Source of the DNA: Cycas panzhihuaensis
Lineage: Eukaryota > Cycadophyta
Assembly (NCBI GenBank): GCA_023213395.1
Contig: CM041465.1
Location: forward strand, 5,332,001-5,396,000
Length of the DNA stretch: 64,000 nucleotides
Reading direction: 5' to 3'
Position 1 is the stretch's first letter. Each line of letters opens with the position of its first letter. The notes beneath the pieces are model-generated. The model did not search any database. It was given only the letters and a program-made list of their open reading frames with translations, and was not told the DNA's origin. Below are positions 46,371 to 58,470 of this stretch, in pieces. The position numbers and the translations under genes were made by a program.

Positions 46371-49228
46371 TAGGTCATGCACAGGTAGGTGAATATTGTT
46401 GGAGGTCTAATCAATGGTGCCAGGTCATGCTAGCTTGCCCTTAGCAGATTGGCATGCCTAATAACCCTACAAAGCAGCCACAATAGTGCAGATGATTGAT
46501 GGTGGATCCTTGGGTGTCTTCTGTCCATTGTTTATAGGTATTTTGAATTGCATGGAGGTGTGTGGACTAGCATTAACTCTGTTGCCACCCATGCAAGTAT
46601 CATTTGAGCTTTCTCAAGGTGTCAGATCCTTGTTTGACATTGCCAGTAAGTTTGTGCACTATAGAGGTGATTGCTAACCCCTATTATTAGTGGGAGAGTG
46701 CATAAACCCTATTGAGCCATGGAGTTCCATGAAGTCATATTACGATTAAATATTTAAAGGTATGCTCATTAAATATTCACCTAACTGATTTTAGGATTTG
46801 AATATTATACTTGATCATTCGTATGAAGATGTATATTCATTAGAACTATAGATATACACTATATCACCTGAGTTAATATATTTTTCTGCCGCATCTCTAT
46901 GTCCTTTCAATAGTTTAATATATTTAATACTATGTGTATACTACTCCCCTCCATTGAGCCAATATATATTAGTGTCCATGTGATGATTATTAATTGCCTG
47001 AGTGCTATATTCAACCATATGTTTTCTACTATTTTCCCTGTGTGATATATTAATATCTTAAAGTGGCGTTGCATCTATTGGTGCTACGTGATGTATTATG
47101 GCCTGATCACCCATCAAATATTTATAGTGGCATCCTTATATTTTATTGCCCAGTCAATTGATACATGTGATATTACATTGCCACCTATTATCACATTGAG
47201 CTGCCGTTGATGTTCCCTATTTGCCTTTGTGTTATTTCATCATAATGGTTGATACTTAATTTGCGTGATGAATATATCCATGACCTAGTATTTATTTACA
47301 TGTTGTGAAATGATGCTAGTTATATAATCGATTCAGTTGTGAATATACATATGCAGCTACCATTTTATCATGTTTAATCATTGATTAATAATGGGCTTCA
47401 TGATTATTTACGTCCTTGGTTTGTTGGATAAATCACAACCATGAAAGTTGTACTTACAACAATGGCATGGCATTTGATGTCTATTTTTCAAGCATATTAA
47501 CATCGGTCACCCATCACCTACGTGATGCATTTTCACCCCACACACGATGTATGTTTGCAAGTCCTTATGCAACCATCATCCGTGATACTAATTTTTCACT
47601 TGTGTATTTATATATGAAGGTGTCCGTGAATATGATGTAGATGGCTTGTTCATCATAGCTGGTGTTGCATTAATATGTTTGATACATAAAGTGGAATTTG
47701 ATTATATGTTTAATCAAATTACATCTTTTTTTTGAAGTTTGTCTGTATCATTAATATTTGTAAAAGGTGCATTTTATATCATATTACTTTGATATATAAA
47801 GATTGCTCTAAGATGCCTTTTTGATTTATGGATATTGATGACTTCGTTCTAATGTTCGCTGATATTTCATAATGTTCACCATTGTCATATTATTGCCCTT
47901 TGATAATGTTGATGTCATCTTGCATATAAATTGTTAGTTCCAACATATCAATCAATTTTGTCTTTACGCAATGATGAATGATGATCATATTATTTTTGTT
48001 ATAGTAGATCATCACATATTATTGTAAGTGGCTTGGATATATTGAGTAGTTGTGTTGATTTAATAGCAATATGAGGCATGCATGTGATGATGAGACATAA
48101 ATATGGTGATATGAAGAAGTTGGATGATGATGGCGATTTGAGGAGAAGAGAGTGCATTAAGCATGCTTCATTAGTGGCGATATGAGGAAGTGATTTAACC
48201 TCTTTGTATGTGATTTATATAAGAGGGTTAATGGGCAAGTTGGATGATGGGTGAAAGTAGGCGACATGAAGTGTTTAAATGTTCCTTGTATGAGAGTGCA
48301 TTTATTGGGAGAACATGGCAACTATTTGAGGCTCTCTTGAGTTTGATGACATGGTGGTATGAGACAATAAAGTGCTTGTTGCAAGTAACTTTACATGGTA
48401 AGTTTTATACATGTGTTGTATGGTTTTATAGGGCGATAATGAGCATGTTTGGAAGAGAAGAAAGGCAAGAGCATGAGATACCTAAATTGTAACTTATTAC
48501 AAACTCTATTGCTATTTTTAGTGTGGCATTGATCATTGTACAAAATTAGTGAAATTTATGTGATTATTCAGTGAAATAAGTGTGATTTATTAATGGTTTA
48601 CATTCGAGTTCAGTTGCATCAGATGTGTATGAGGTGATAGGGTTCATAATTTATTTGTATTATTGTCGTTTGTGATGGACTATTATGCTTTAATAGTTGG
48701 ACTGATGATAGCATGAGGTTTGTGGCCTTGTTTGATGTTGGTTCAACATGGGTGCATATCTGAACAAGTCTGATATAGAACCAAAGTAAAGTGCTTAATG
48801 AAATTGAAGTGTGAATAGAAAGGTCTAAGATGAGAAGCCTTAAAATTAGTTATGCCTTTTTCATGGTATGTATATGGTTGGCATGTCAGGTTATATTGTA
48901 GGTGTGTATCATGATGCAGATGGTGAGGTTGGTGCATGTTATGGTTTGCCTCCCATGGTTTGTTGGCATAAGCTGTAGCGAGCAGGTATGGGATCCCTTA
49001 TTATGACTGTTCATGGCATATTTTCCCCTCATATTTTGTGTTTGTACTAAGTCAGAAGCCTTCTATTTGTTTCCCTTGGTACATTGGAGTGCACACATAT
49101 TAGATGAAGATTACATCAGTAGGATTGCAAGCATTTAAAACCTATGGATTGTTCAGCTTATAAATAGTGTGATCTGCAAGGGGAAATGCATGTGATTAGT
49201 CTAGATGTTATAGAGTTGTTGACGTATC
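46371..49228 (+). other. Leader or interior of element H, no coding signal
   Basis: About 2.9 kb with no gag or pol motif in any frame that I could recognise. Small open frames (46486-46677, 47416-47640, 48244-48492) have no known domain. It probably is the long untranslated leader of H, comparable to the 1.9-kb leader of C. It ends where element I is inserted. Confidence 0.5.
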
Positions 49229-49706
49229 TATTGGATATTATGACAACAATCATTTAAGGCTAAAATTTTGGCATGTTTTCAGTGTGGGTTCCCCCCCTTA
49301 ATCTTTCTCAGGGGGTTCCAACGGGGGCGGGAGCCCACCTTGGCTGGGGGTATGGGGGGAGTCGAATGCCCCCCGTTAAGAGGGGGTTTAGGGGCAATAA
49401 TTCATGACCCAAAAAATTAGCCCTGTAAACCATATTAAAATGTAAAGAGAATCAAGGCCGTTCGATACAAATACCCTAGATTCTACGGTTGAGATTCATG
49501 CCTTGGATGTCCCTCTCATGTAGCCTGTTTTAGGGATTTTCTTATTATGTTGTATGTAATGTAATGTACTGAGATGAGGGTGGCGGCTGGTTGTTGTTCC
49601 TGAAGTACTCTGCTATTGAGATGTACTATTTCTCCATTCTACAGCAATAAAGATCGATGTTTTTCCTGTGTGGATATTTCCCTAGCACACTGCTAGGGTT
49701 TTACCA
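49229..49706 (+). repeat. 5' LTR of element I
   Basis: Begins TATTGGATATT (the 3' copy has TGTTGG) and ends TTTTACCA. A GC-rich block of G and C runs lies at about 49288-49395. A perfect 8-bp inverted repeat CCCTAGCA/TGCTAGGG is at 49680-49698. A decayed primer-binding site TGTTATATCAGGTGC follows at 49707. The five bases to the left, GTATC (49224-49228), are the presumed target duplication. Confidence 0.85.
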
Positions 49707-49941
49707 TGTTATATCAGGTGCATATGTGATGTTTAGCTTATATATTTATGTTATTGTATTATCTCTAATTTTAGAGCTTGCATGTTAAATCTTAGTTTCG
49801 ATTCCTATAACTAGTTGCAAAATAGTTTAGATCTTGTGGTGGTTTAAAGTTTGGGACCTTGTATTTTCAATAAGTGGTATTAGAGTCACTTTTGTTTTAC
49901 AGTGATTTGTGAAGGTTTTGGTGTCTACTTTTCTACACCAA
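49707..49941 (+). other. Short leader of element I
   Basis: 235 bases from the decayed primer-binding site to the gag ATG at 49942; no coding signal. The leader is far shorter than those of C, D or H. Confidence 0.65.
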
Positions 49942-50760
49942 ATGGCGAAACTAGCATGTGCAAAGTTCGAGGTGGAGAAATTTAATGGCAAGAACAACTT
50001 CAAGTTATAGAAGCTAAAAGTGCATGATATTCTTGTATAGTAGGGTTTGTATAAAGCCCTTGCAGGTAAATTGAAGAAACTCGCAGGGATGGATGATGAT
50101 GATTGGGATGACTTAGACAAAAAGGCACTTAGCACAATACGATTATGCTTGGCAGATGAAGTCTTTTTTAACATTGCATGGGAAGAGACAATAGTAGGAT
50201 TATAGACCCAGTTGGAAGCCCTGTATATGACCAAATCAATAATGAATCAAATATACCTAAAGAGGTAACTGTACTCATTATGGATGAAGGAAGGTATAAA
50301 AATTGCTAACCACTTAAATTTTTTTAATACTCTTATTTGTCAGTTGACTAGTATCGATGTTAAAATTGAGGATGAGGATAAGGTTGTTACCTTGTTATGC
50401 TCATTACCTGAATCCTAGGATAATATTGTTACCTCAATTAGTTTTAGAACTACAGATGTATTCGATTATGATTCTATTTTAAGTGCTTTGCTAATGGAAG
50501 AAGTGTGGAGGAAATCTAGTTTTGAAACCTCCACACCTAAAGCCATGACAGTAAGGGGTAGAACGTTTGAGAGAGTACAAAACTCTAGGGATACATCGAG
50601 GTCCAAGTCAGAGAGCAAAAAGAGTGAGCTCAGGTGTTGGCATTGTAATAAGATTGGTCACCTCAAGAAGGATTGTTACAAAAGGAAGGAGTTCCAGGAA
50701 AAGGAAGATCCTGCCAAGGAGGCGAATTAGGTGGAGTCAAATCAAGGTATGGATGATGAT
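49942..50760 (+). pseudogene. Copia I gag
   Basis: ATG at 49942 opens MAKLACAKFEVEKFNGKNNF, the typical Tork-type capsid start (F...KF.G..NF). KKALSTIRLCLADEVFFNI and EALYMTKSIMNQIYLK follow. The last part is open from 50488 and contains an intact CCHC zinc knuckle at 50635-50676 (CWHCNKIGHLKKDC), the RNA-binding nucleocapsid motif. Stops at about 50010, 50040, 50205 and 50420 sit at Trp or Gln positions. Confidence 0.9.
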
Positions 50761-52330
50761 GTCTTGGTCACTTATAATGTTTCTCATTATCACCATGGCT
50801 AGCTATTAGATTTAGGTGCTTCACACCATATGTGTCCACACAAGAGTTGGTTCTCATCATACCAACCTCTTGATGGTGCTGATGTGTTTATGGGAAATGA
50901 AGTTTCTTGTAAGATAGTGGGCATTGGTAGCATCAGAATTAAGATGTTTGATGGGGTAGTCAGAACATTAACTGAGGTTAGACATGTACCTGATTTAAAA
51001 AGGAATCTAATTTCCTTGGGTGAATTAGATCTAGGTGGTTTTAAGCATACAGGTCATGAAGGAGTCCTAAAGGTATCAAAGGGTGCCTTGGTTATTATGA
51101 AAGCCTTAAAGAAAGGAAATCTTTACATTTTAGTGGGAAGTACAGATGTTAGCCAAGTAGCAATAACATCAAAGACTACAGAAGATCTAGTTTAGTTATG
51201 GCATCAGAGACTTGGGCACATGAGTGAGAGAGGACTTAAGGTGCTGATAAACTATAAGTTTCTTCTTAACTTGCAACTTTCAGATTTGGCTTTCTGTAAA
51301 CATTGTATTTTTGGAAAGTAGTGTAGACTCAGGTTTAAAGTAGGGAGTCACACTAGTAAAGGCTTTCTGGATTAGATACATTCAGATGTATGGGGACCAT
51401 CCCTTAAAATATCTTATGGAGGATCATTGTATTATGTCACATTTATAGATGATTACTCTAGGAAGGTATGGGTCTATTTTTTAAAAAGGAAATCTAAAGT
51501 TTTCAGTGTGTTTAAGCAGTTCAAGGCTCTAGTTGAGAACAATACTGGTAAGACAATCAAATGTTTAAGAACTGACAATGGAGGTGAGTTCAACTCCTTG
51601 GAGTTTGAGAACTATTACAGAGAAGCTAGGATCGAAAGACACAAGACCACTAGCTATACTCCATAGCAAAATGGCATTGCTGAGCACATGGATATGACAC
51701 TCTTGGAAAGAGTAAGAAGCATGCTAAGTAATGTAGGAGTGGAGCATGGCTTGTGGGCAAAAGCTATTCAAACAACTTGTTATCTAGTAAACATGTCACC
51801 ATCACTTGTAATAGATTGCAAGATTCTTGAAGAGGTATGGATTAGACATCTATGTGATTATTCAAATTTTAAGTTTTTAGTTGTGATGCTTATGCCTGGA
51901 CTGACAAAAGTAAACGTTCAAAGTTAGACCCAAAATCCAAGAGATATATCTTTGTTGGTTATGGTGATAAGGATGGTGTGAAGGGATACATGTTGTGGGA
52001 TCCTACTGCCCACAAAATCACCATTAACAAAGATGTTGTATTTGATGAATCTCCCCTTTTAAAATCAGACAGTGGAGAAGTTGAAATGAAATAGGAGAAG
52101 AAAGATGAACATCAATAGGTCAAGTTTGAAACCCAACCATATTTGGAATCAGAAGAGTAGGAAGATCTTTCTGAAGATGAATCTACAATAGATTTACAGG
52201 AGTATGTGGACACTCCTTTACCAACGGTTAGAAGATCTACACGAGTTAGTCATCCACCTAACAGGTATGGCCTGCCTACTTCTATTGCTTTGGTTTCTAA
52301 TGATGGTGAGCCTACATGTTATTAAGAAGC
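50761..52330 (+). pseudogene. Copia I protease and integrase
   Basis: The protease box is LLDLGASHHMCPHKSWF near 50802-50850, with D-L-G where D-S/T-G is usual (one C-to-T change would explain it). The open segment 50830-51195 holds the protease core. The integrase zinc region LWHQRLGHMSERGLKVL with CKHC lies at 51196-51310. The catalytic core has IHSDVWGPS, FIDDYSRKVWVYFLK and LRTDNGGEFNSLEFENYYR, then QNGIAEHMDMTLLERVRSM. The C-terminal part (after 51840) shifts frame repeatedly. Confidence 0.88.
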
Positions 52331-53880
52331 AGTAGATGATATCCATAGTGAGAAGTGGAAGAGGGCTATGCAAGAAGAGATAGATGTATAGAAGAAAAAA
52401 AATTCATGGGACTTGGTAGAACTTCAATATGGCAAGAAGACTTTTGGTTACAGATGAGTTTTTAAGATAAAAATAGATGTTGATGGAAAAATTGACAAAT
52501 ATAGGGTAAGATTGGTGGCTAAAGGCTATGTACAAAAAGTAGGTATTAACTTTCATGAGATCTTTTCCCCAGTTATCAAACTTATTTCAATTCAAGTGCT
52601 GTTAGCATTAGTAGATTCCCTTGATTTGGAGTTGGAGCAGTTAGATGTTAAAACAACTTTTCTACATGGAGATTTGGATGAGGAGATGTATATAGATCAA
52701 CTAGAAGGGTTTGTATAAAATGGCAGAAAAAGACTTATTTGCAGGCTCAGGAAATCATTATATAGCCTAAAGCAATCACCTAGGCAATGGTACAAGAAGT
52801 TTGATGCCTTCATGGAGAGCCAAAATTTCAAAAGAAGTGAGTATGATCATTGTGTTTACGTTAAATTCATGGATAATGGCTTATTCATTATCTTGGTACT
52901 ATATGTTGATGACATATTGGTTGCAAGCAAGAGCATGGAAGAAATCAATAAGCTAAAGGCTCAACTATCTAGGACTTTTGATATGAAGGATCTAGGAGTT
53001 GCAAAACAAATCTTAGGCATGGAGATACACATAGATAGGAAAAATGGTATGCTATGGTTATCACAGTAGAAATATGTAGAGAAGGTGCTAACCAGGTTGG
53101 TATGGCAAATGTGAAACCAGTGAGTATCCCATTGGCTTCCCACTTCAAGCTTTCTTCGAATATGAGTCCTAGTAGTGAAGAAGAAAAGGTTTATATATCT
53201 CGTGTGCCTTATACCAGTGTAGTAGGAAGTTTGATGTATGCCATGGTATGTACAAGACCTGATATTTCACATGTAGTCGGTGTAGTTAGCAGGTTTATGG
53301 CAAATCCAGGGAAAGAACATTGGGCTACAGTGAAATGGATGCTTCGATATTTGAGAAGCACAAGTGACTTCTGCATCACCTTTGGAGGTACAGGTAGTCA
53401 GGTTTGTGGATATGTTGATTCATACTTTGCAGGAGATTTAGACAAAAGAAGGTCTACTTCAGGTTATGTTTTCATTCTTGCGAATGGTCCAGTTAGTTGG
53501 ATGTCCAAATTGCAGATCACAATTGCACTGTCAACCATGGAAGCTAAATATATTGCTATAGCATATGCTTGTAAAGAAGCAATCTAGTTACAGGGTCTAT
53601 TGGTTGACCTTAGAAGGAGACAGAAAAATGTAAAGGTATTTTGTGACAATCAAAGTACCATTTACTTAGCTAAGAATCTGGCTTATCATAGTAGAACAAA
53701 GTATATTGCTCTTAAGTATCATTTTGTTAGACAGGTTGTGGAAGTAGGTGGAGTGGCACTTGAAAAGATTCACACCAATTAGAATTATGTTGATATATTC
53801 ACAAAACCAGTACCAGTAGAGAAGTTCAAATGGTGTTTGACTTCTCATGGCTTGCAAAAAAGATGATGAAGGGTCTAAGA
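52331..53880 (+). pseudogene. Copia I reverse transcriptase and RNase H
   Basis: [42 protein letters not shown] (52512-52718), SLYSLKQSPRQWYKKFD-like stretch, and an intact LYVDDILVASKS catalytic box near 52900. RNase H (53054-53860): SHFKLSSNMSP, YTSVVGSLMYAMVCTRPDI, YVDSYFAGDLDKRRSTSGYV, STMEAKYIAIAYACKEAI, VFCDNQSTIYLAKNLAYHSR and DIFTKPVP at the end. A stop after QSTIY-type region and at 53588, plus a frame change near 53070, break the frame. Confidence 0.9.
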
Positions 53881-54391
53881 AAGGTACCGAGTAAATTATT
53901 GTCAAGGTGGAGATTGTTGGATATTGTGACAACAATTATTTAAGGCTAAAATTTTGGCATGTTTTCAACGCTGGTTCCCCCCTTTATCTTTCTCAGGGGT
54001 TCCAAGGGGGACTAGAGCCCCCCTTAGCCAGGGGGTGCGGGGGGCATGGAATGCCCCTCGCTAAGAGGGGGTTCAGGGGCGATAGCCCCTGACCTAAAAA
54101 AATAGCCCTGTAAACCATATTAAAATGTAAAGAGAATCAGGGTCATTCGATACAAATACCCTAGATTCTACAGTTAAGATTCATGCCTTGGATGTCCCTC
54201 TTATGTAGCCCGTTTTAAGGCTTTTCTTATTATGTTGTATGTAATGTAATATACTGAGATGAGGGTGGTGACTGGTTGTTGTTCCTGAGAGCACTGCCAT
54301 CTTGAGATGTCTTGCTTTCTCCATTCTACAATAATAAAGATCGATACCTTTCCTGTGTGGATGTTTCCCTAGCACACTGCTAGGGTTTTAC
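53881..54391 (+). repeat. Polypurine tract and 3' LTR of element I
   Basis: AAGGTGGAGAT ends at 53914; the LTR runs from TGTTGGATATT (53915) to TTTTAC (54391), lacking the final CA. The GC-rich block lies at about 53974-54095; the CCCTAGCA/TGCTAGGG inverted repeat at 54367-54385. Confidence 0.88.
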
Positions 54392-54690
54392 TGAAAAGAG
54401 TGGATCTATCCTTCATCTCCATGCACTAAACACAAAGGCAAACATGGGAGTAAGAGAGACTTGAGAGAAAGAAAGTAGCTCTCACAAAATTGGGAGGTAA
54501 GAAATGAATCTCCTCCATTGAGCTTTTACTTTTATATTGAGAGAGGGAGCATTAGAGTTAGGTGAAATGAAATTATATATAATGCACATGAAAGTGCATT
54601 TCACTTAAGTGATCTAATTTAAAGTTCACTAAAGACCCTTTTTTGAAATAATCAACTAATGTAATGACCTTATGTCATTAACCCTTTTCA
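54392..54690 (-). repeat. 3' LTR of element B
   Basis: 299 bp; plus-strand reading TGAAAAGAGTGG to CCCTTTTCA, with perfect 7-bp inverted ends. The polypurine tract (minus GGGGGAGAT) adjoins at 54691. A TATA-like TATAAAAG lies on the minus strand near 54535. It matches the A 3' LTR at 10280-10577 along its length. Confidence 0.9.
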
Positions 54691-55170
54691 ATCTCCCCCT
54701 TAATGGTAGAAGGTTATTTCATCCTATTTTATTCTATCCTATGAGGTCTTCATTTGAGCCTCTTACAAAGCAAACTACTATGACACTTTTGTGGGAAACC
54801 CTCATGGGGAAGAAAACCCACAAATTTTCTAATCTACTAACCTGGCTCAGGTGGCTATTTAAATGTATCCAGATAGATAATTAGTACAATAAATTTTATA
54901 ACTAAAATCTACTAAGTCTCCATATACCATTTGGTCATCCCCCATGCCCTTTTGGGTTTTCATAAGTTCCAATTTTCCAAAATGATACAACCCTTATCCT
55001 TTCGCACCCACATGGGGTTTTCATGAATGGGATAGAGCAGAGACTTACTCTTGTCCTTCCATGCCCACAAGGGGTTTTCACGAATGAGACAGAGTATGAT
55101 GGTTCTATTGTCATCTCCTTCAATCAGTCAGAGATGGAGGCCCTAAAACTGAGTTACTTTCAGAACTATT
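54691..55170 (-). repeat. Element B 3' untranslated region with tandem near-repeats
   Basis: Plus-strand units containing CCCACAAGGGGTTTTCATGAA-like sequence recur near 54945, 55005 and 55065 (period about 50-60). The counterpart in A is at 9850-9990. The open frames 54935-55123 and 55023-55217 come from these repeats and are not genes. Confidence 0.65.
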
Positions 55171-56760
55171 CAAACTTCACCCTCTTCAGTGGTTTGGTAA
55201 AAATATCATCCACTTGATCTACTGTGGGGTAGTACTCCAATTAAATTGTGCCATCATGAACTAGTTCTCTAATCTTGTGGACTTTTGTACTTATATGTTT
55301 GGTACAATCATAAAATACAAGATTTTTAGCCATCTGGATTGTATATTGATTATCTACATGTAAGCTGGTAGAACTTGTTTGGGTGGCATTTAATGTATTC
55401 AACAAATTTCTAAGCCATATCACCTCCTTGCTTGTCTCAGAAGCATCAATGTACTCAGCTTCAGCAGTTGAGTCTGCAACTATCTTCCGCCATCTAGATC
55501 TCCATGATATTGGTGCTATTCCAAGAAATGTTATGAACCCAGACGTAGATCTTCTTGTGTCTTTATCTCTGGCAAAGTCTAAGTCTATGTATGCATAAAG
55601 TTTAAATTCTGCATTGGGTTCATACAACAAACCCTATTTGCTGGTCGTCTTTAGGTACCTCAACACCCGTATTGTAGCTTGCCAATGATTCTGCTTAGGA
55701 TTTGTCATGAATCTTGCAAGAATACCAATAGAGTGTGCAATATCTAGCCTTATATTGGTAGTATAGATGAGACTGCCTACAAGTTGTCTGTAGAGTTTTG
55801 CGTTTGCCTCCTTATTGTCACCATCAACTGAGAGTTTAATATTAGGCTCCATAGGTGTATCCACTAGTCGAGCACCTTCCAACTAAAACTTTGCTAGAAG
55901 ATCGTTGATATATTTTTCTTGGGAGAGAAAGATTTTACCATCCTTTTGAGTTACTTCAATTCACAAGTAATGTTTCATCAACTTGAGGTCAGGCAATTCA
56001 AAAGTTTTAGTAAGGATCTTCTTTAGCTGGTTGATTACATATTCACTATTCCCAGTTATGAGCATGTCATCCACAAAGACTAAGAGGTAAGTAACTTTAT
56101 CATTTTGGTACTTGATGAATAATGTTGCATTAATATCTTGATAGTCACAAATCTCATACCCAAGTTACCTCATTCTTTCAGACAACTTGGTAAATCAAGC
56201 ACGAGGGGCTTGCTTTAGGCTATACAAGGACTTTTTAAGCCTATAAACTTTATGCTCCTGATTGTCAATCTCGTATCCTTCTGGCTGAGCCATGTAAATT
56301 TCTTCTTTAAGGTCCCCATTGAGAAATGCAGTCTTAACATCGAGTTGGTGGATTTCCCAACCCTATTGAGTAGCCAAGGCTATAAGAGTTCTGATTGTAG
56401 GCCACTTGGTTGTAGGAGTAATGCCAATGCCTTCCCTTTGCATAAATCCTTTTGCTACTAACCTCGACTCGTGTTTTTCTAGGGTGCCATATGATCTATA
56501 CTTATTTTTGAACACCCATTTATTTTGAACTACCTTTCTTCCAAGTGGTAGATCAACAAGCTCCCACGTACCGTTCTTAATAAGAAATTGATACTCTTCA
56601 TTCATGGCATTTCTCCAAGCTGCATGCTTTACAACTTCTTGGTATATTAGGGGCTCTTCATTAAGAGTAAGATGCATTTCTGCTGGTTCAAGCTCAATGG
56701 AAAGTGATTTATGCATCCTTGCTCTATGGGCACTTCTAGTGCAAGTTTTGCCTACCTCAT
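55171..56760 (-). pseudogene. Copia B reverse transcriptase and RNase H
   Basis: On the minus strand RT starts near 56716 (HLTLNEEPLIYQEVVKHAAW), with VVQNKWVFKNKYRS, then the [19 protein letters not shown]-type box near 56290-56340 and the catalytic FVDD near 56075. The RT end and RNase H are open in 55634-55882 (ANAKLYRQLVGSLIYTTN) and 55241-55630 (DLDFARDKDTRRSTSGFITF, STAEAEYIDASETSKEVIWL, LHVDNQYTIQMAKN). The terminal DIFTKPLKR box is near 55190. Stops fall near 55885, 55970 and 56180. Confidence 0.88.
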
Positions 56761-57059
56761 CTGGTCACATGTTTTTGTGTAGCTGGTAGGCTTCACGAAA
56801 ACCTCAAGTTGGGAATGAGGTTTTCATTTCCACAACCTCTTGATCTTCGTTTTGATCCTAAAAAGGATCATATGAAATATTTGGCACAGAGGAAGTTGAC
56901 GATACTGGAGAAGATGGGCCAGCCACAGATGTTGGAGAAGATGATCCTTCCACTATGGCTTTGCCTTTGTCAACTTGGTTATTCACAAATGATGGTGCTA
57001 GATATGTACACATTAGCTTGGATTCATAGCTTGTATCCTCCAAGGCTCTATTATCAGAT

Positions 57060-58470
57060 TCCAAGATTTTAAGCAACTGTTCAACATCTCCCCCCCTAAA
57101 TTTTGGAATCTGGACATCAAATTTAGTAGCATCATTAAATCGATATGAAGGCATCTTGGAGTCAAGTATGAGTAATTAATCTTCAGTCTCCACAAAGATA
57201 ACATCTCTAGTGATGATGATTTTTTACTGTGAAGGTATGAAAACCTTGTATTCCCTTTTGTCCATAGGGTATCTGACAAAGATGCCTTTCATGGCTCTAT
57301 CTTGGAGTTTATTTCTATGTTCCTCCAGAATATGAGCATAACAAGTAGAGCCAAGAATTATGAAGTGGGAGATAGAGGGGGTTTGTCCATACCACATTTC
57401 ATGTGGAGAGGGGCTGAGCTTGGAGGGACTAACAATGTTGATATAATACACAGCAGTCCAGATAGCCTTAGCCTAAAGATAGATAGGGACATTCTTATAT
57501 ACCAGCATAGCATGAGCCATATTCATGATGGTCCTGTTCATGCGCTCAGTAACTCTATTTTGCTGGAGCATACTTGCAATAGTGGTCTGATGTTTGATTC
57601 CATGTTGACGTAGGTATGATTCAAACTCATTGGATGTGTACTCGACACCATTATCAGTCTTGAGTATTTTGATCTTGAATCCAGATTCATTTTCTATGTG
57701 GGCCTTGAAAGCTTGAAACATAGAAAAAGCTTCATCTTTCTTTGCAAGAAAAGCAACCCATACTTTCTTGGTAAAATCATCAATGAAAGTAATATAGTAC
57801 CACTTTTGTTTGAGAGAAGGGATGGGCATAGGGCTGCATATATCTGAGTGTACAAGCTACAAAGGTTGGCTAGATTTTCATTGATTACGAGGAAAGGGTT
57901 GTCTTTGAGATTTAGTAATAATATATGCTTCACATTTAAAGGGCTTAGAGGGGAACTTAGGCAAACCAGGAAGAGTGTCTTGTAGTTATCTTAAACGATC
58001 AATTTTGATATGGCCCATACAAGCATGCCATAGAGCTGCTTGGGACAACTTTTGAGGAGTCAGGGTTGTGGTAAAAACAAATTCATCATCAACATAGTTG
58101 GCTTTAGAGGATGGTGAGCCAGTTAGGCGAAAACGTTTGCCATCAAGAATTCTAGTCATAACCACAACATTTGAAGGAGGGTGAATGACACAGAGAGTTT
58201 AATTATTTGTAGTTACACTCAGATCAAATCCATGAGAGATAAGGATGAGGGAGAATGATTCTCGCTCAGAAAGGTGAATATATAAAACATCAACAAGTGT
58301 AAAATCTGGAAGGCCTAGGAGTTTTAGGCAAACAATTCCAAGTTCTTCGACTGGCTGAGATGATTTGTCAGCCATGTGTACAACACCATGAACTTCAGAG
58401 TCAAAATCTTAAAAGAACTGGTGATGACAAGTCATATGTTATGTTGCTCTAGTATCCATGATCTACGATG
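57060..58470 (-). pseudogene. Copia B protease and integrase
   Basis: Protease box IMDTRAT, then a stop and HMT at about 58425-58465, with D-T-R instead of D-(S/T)-G. Pre-integrase region LWHACMGHIKIDRLR near 58010-58050. The integrase core is open over 118 codons (57473-57829): YYITFIDDFTKKVWVAFLAK, ILKTDNGVEYTSNEFESYL, and a degraded QNRVTERMNRTIMNMAHAML. The following segment (57224-57451) has EMWYGQTPSISHF and GIFVRYPMDKREYKVF. The linker with KFRGGDVEQLLKILESDN is at 57154-56858. Confidence 0.86.

Larger units (their letters stand above)
49229..54391 (+). mobile_element. Ty1/copia element I (Tork/Tnt1-like)
   Basis: About 5.2 kb. LTRs at 49229-49706 and 53915-54391 (478 and 477 bp), roughly 10% different by eye with some indels. 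The 3' LTR stops at TTTTAC where the 5' LTR reads TTTTACCA, because element B begins there. Gag to RNase H are in normal copia order; zinc knuckle and YVDD box are intact. Long open stretches remain, but TAG or TAA codons and frameshifts are present. The conserved HHM protease and RNase H boxes recall the Tork (Tnt1) lineage. Confidence 0.9.

Noticed and set aside
48244-48492. 82-codon frame as a real small gene
   Set aside because: No recognised domain, biased by repetitive sequence, and it lies in the leader of element H.
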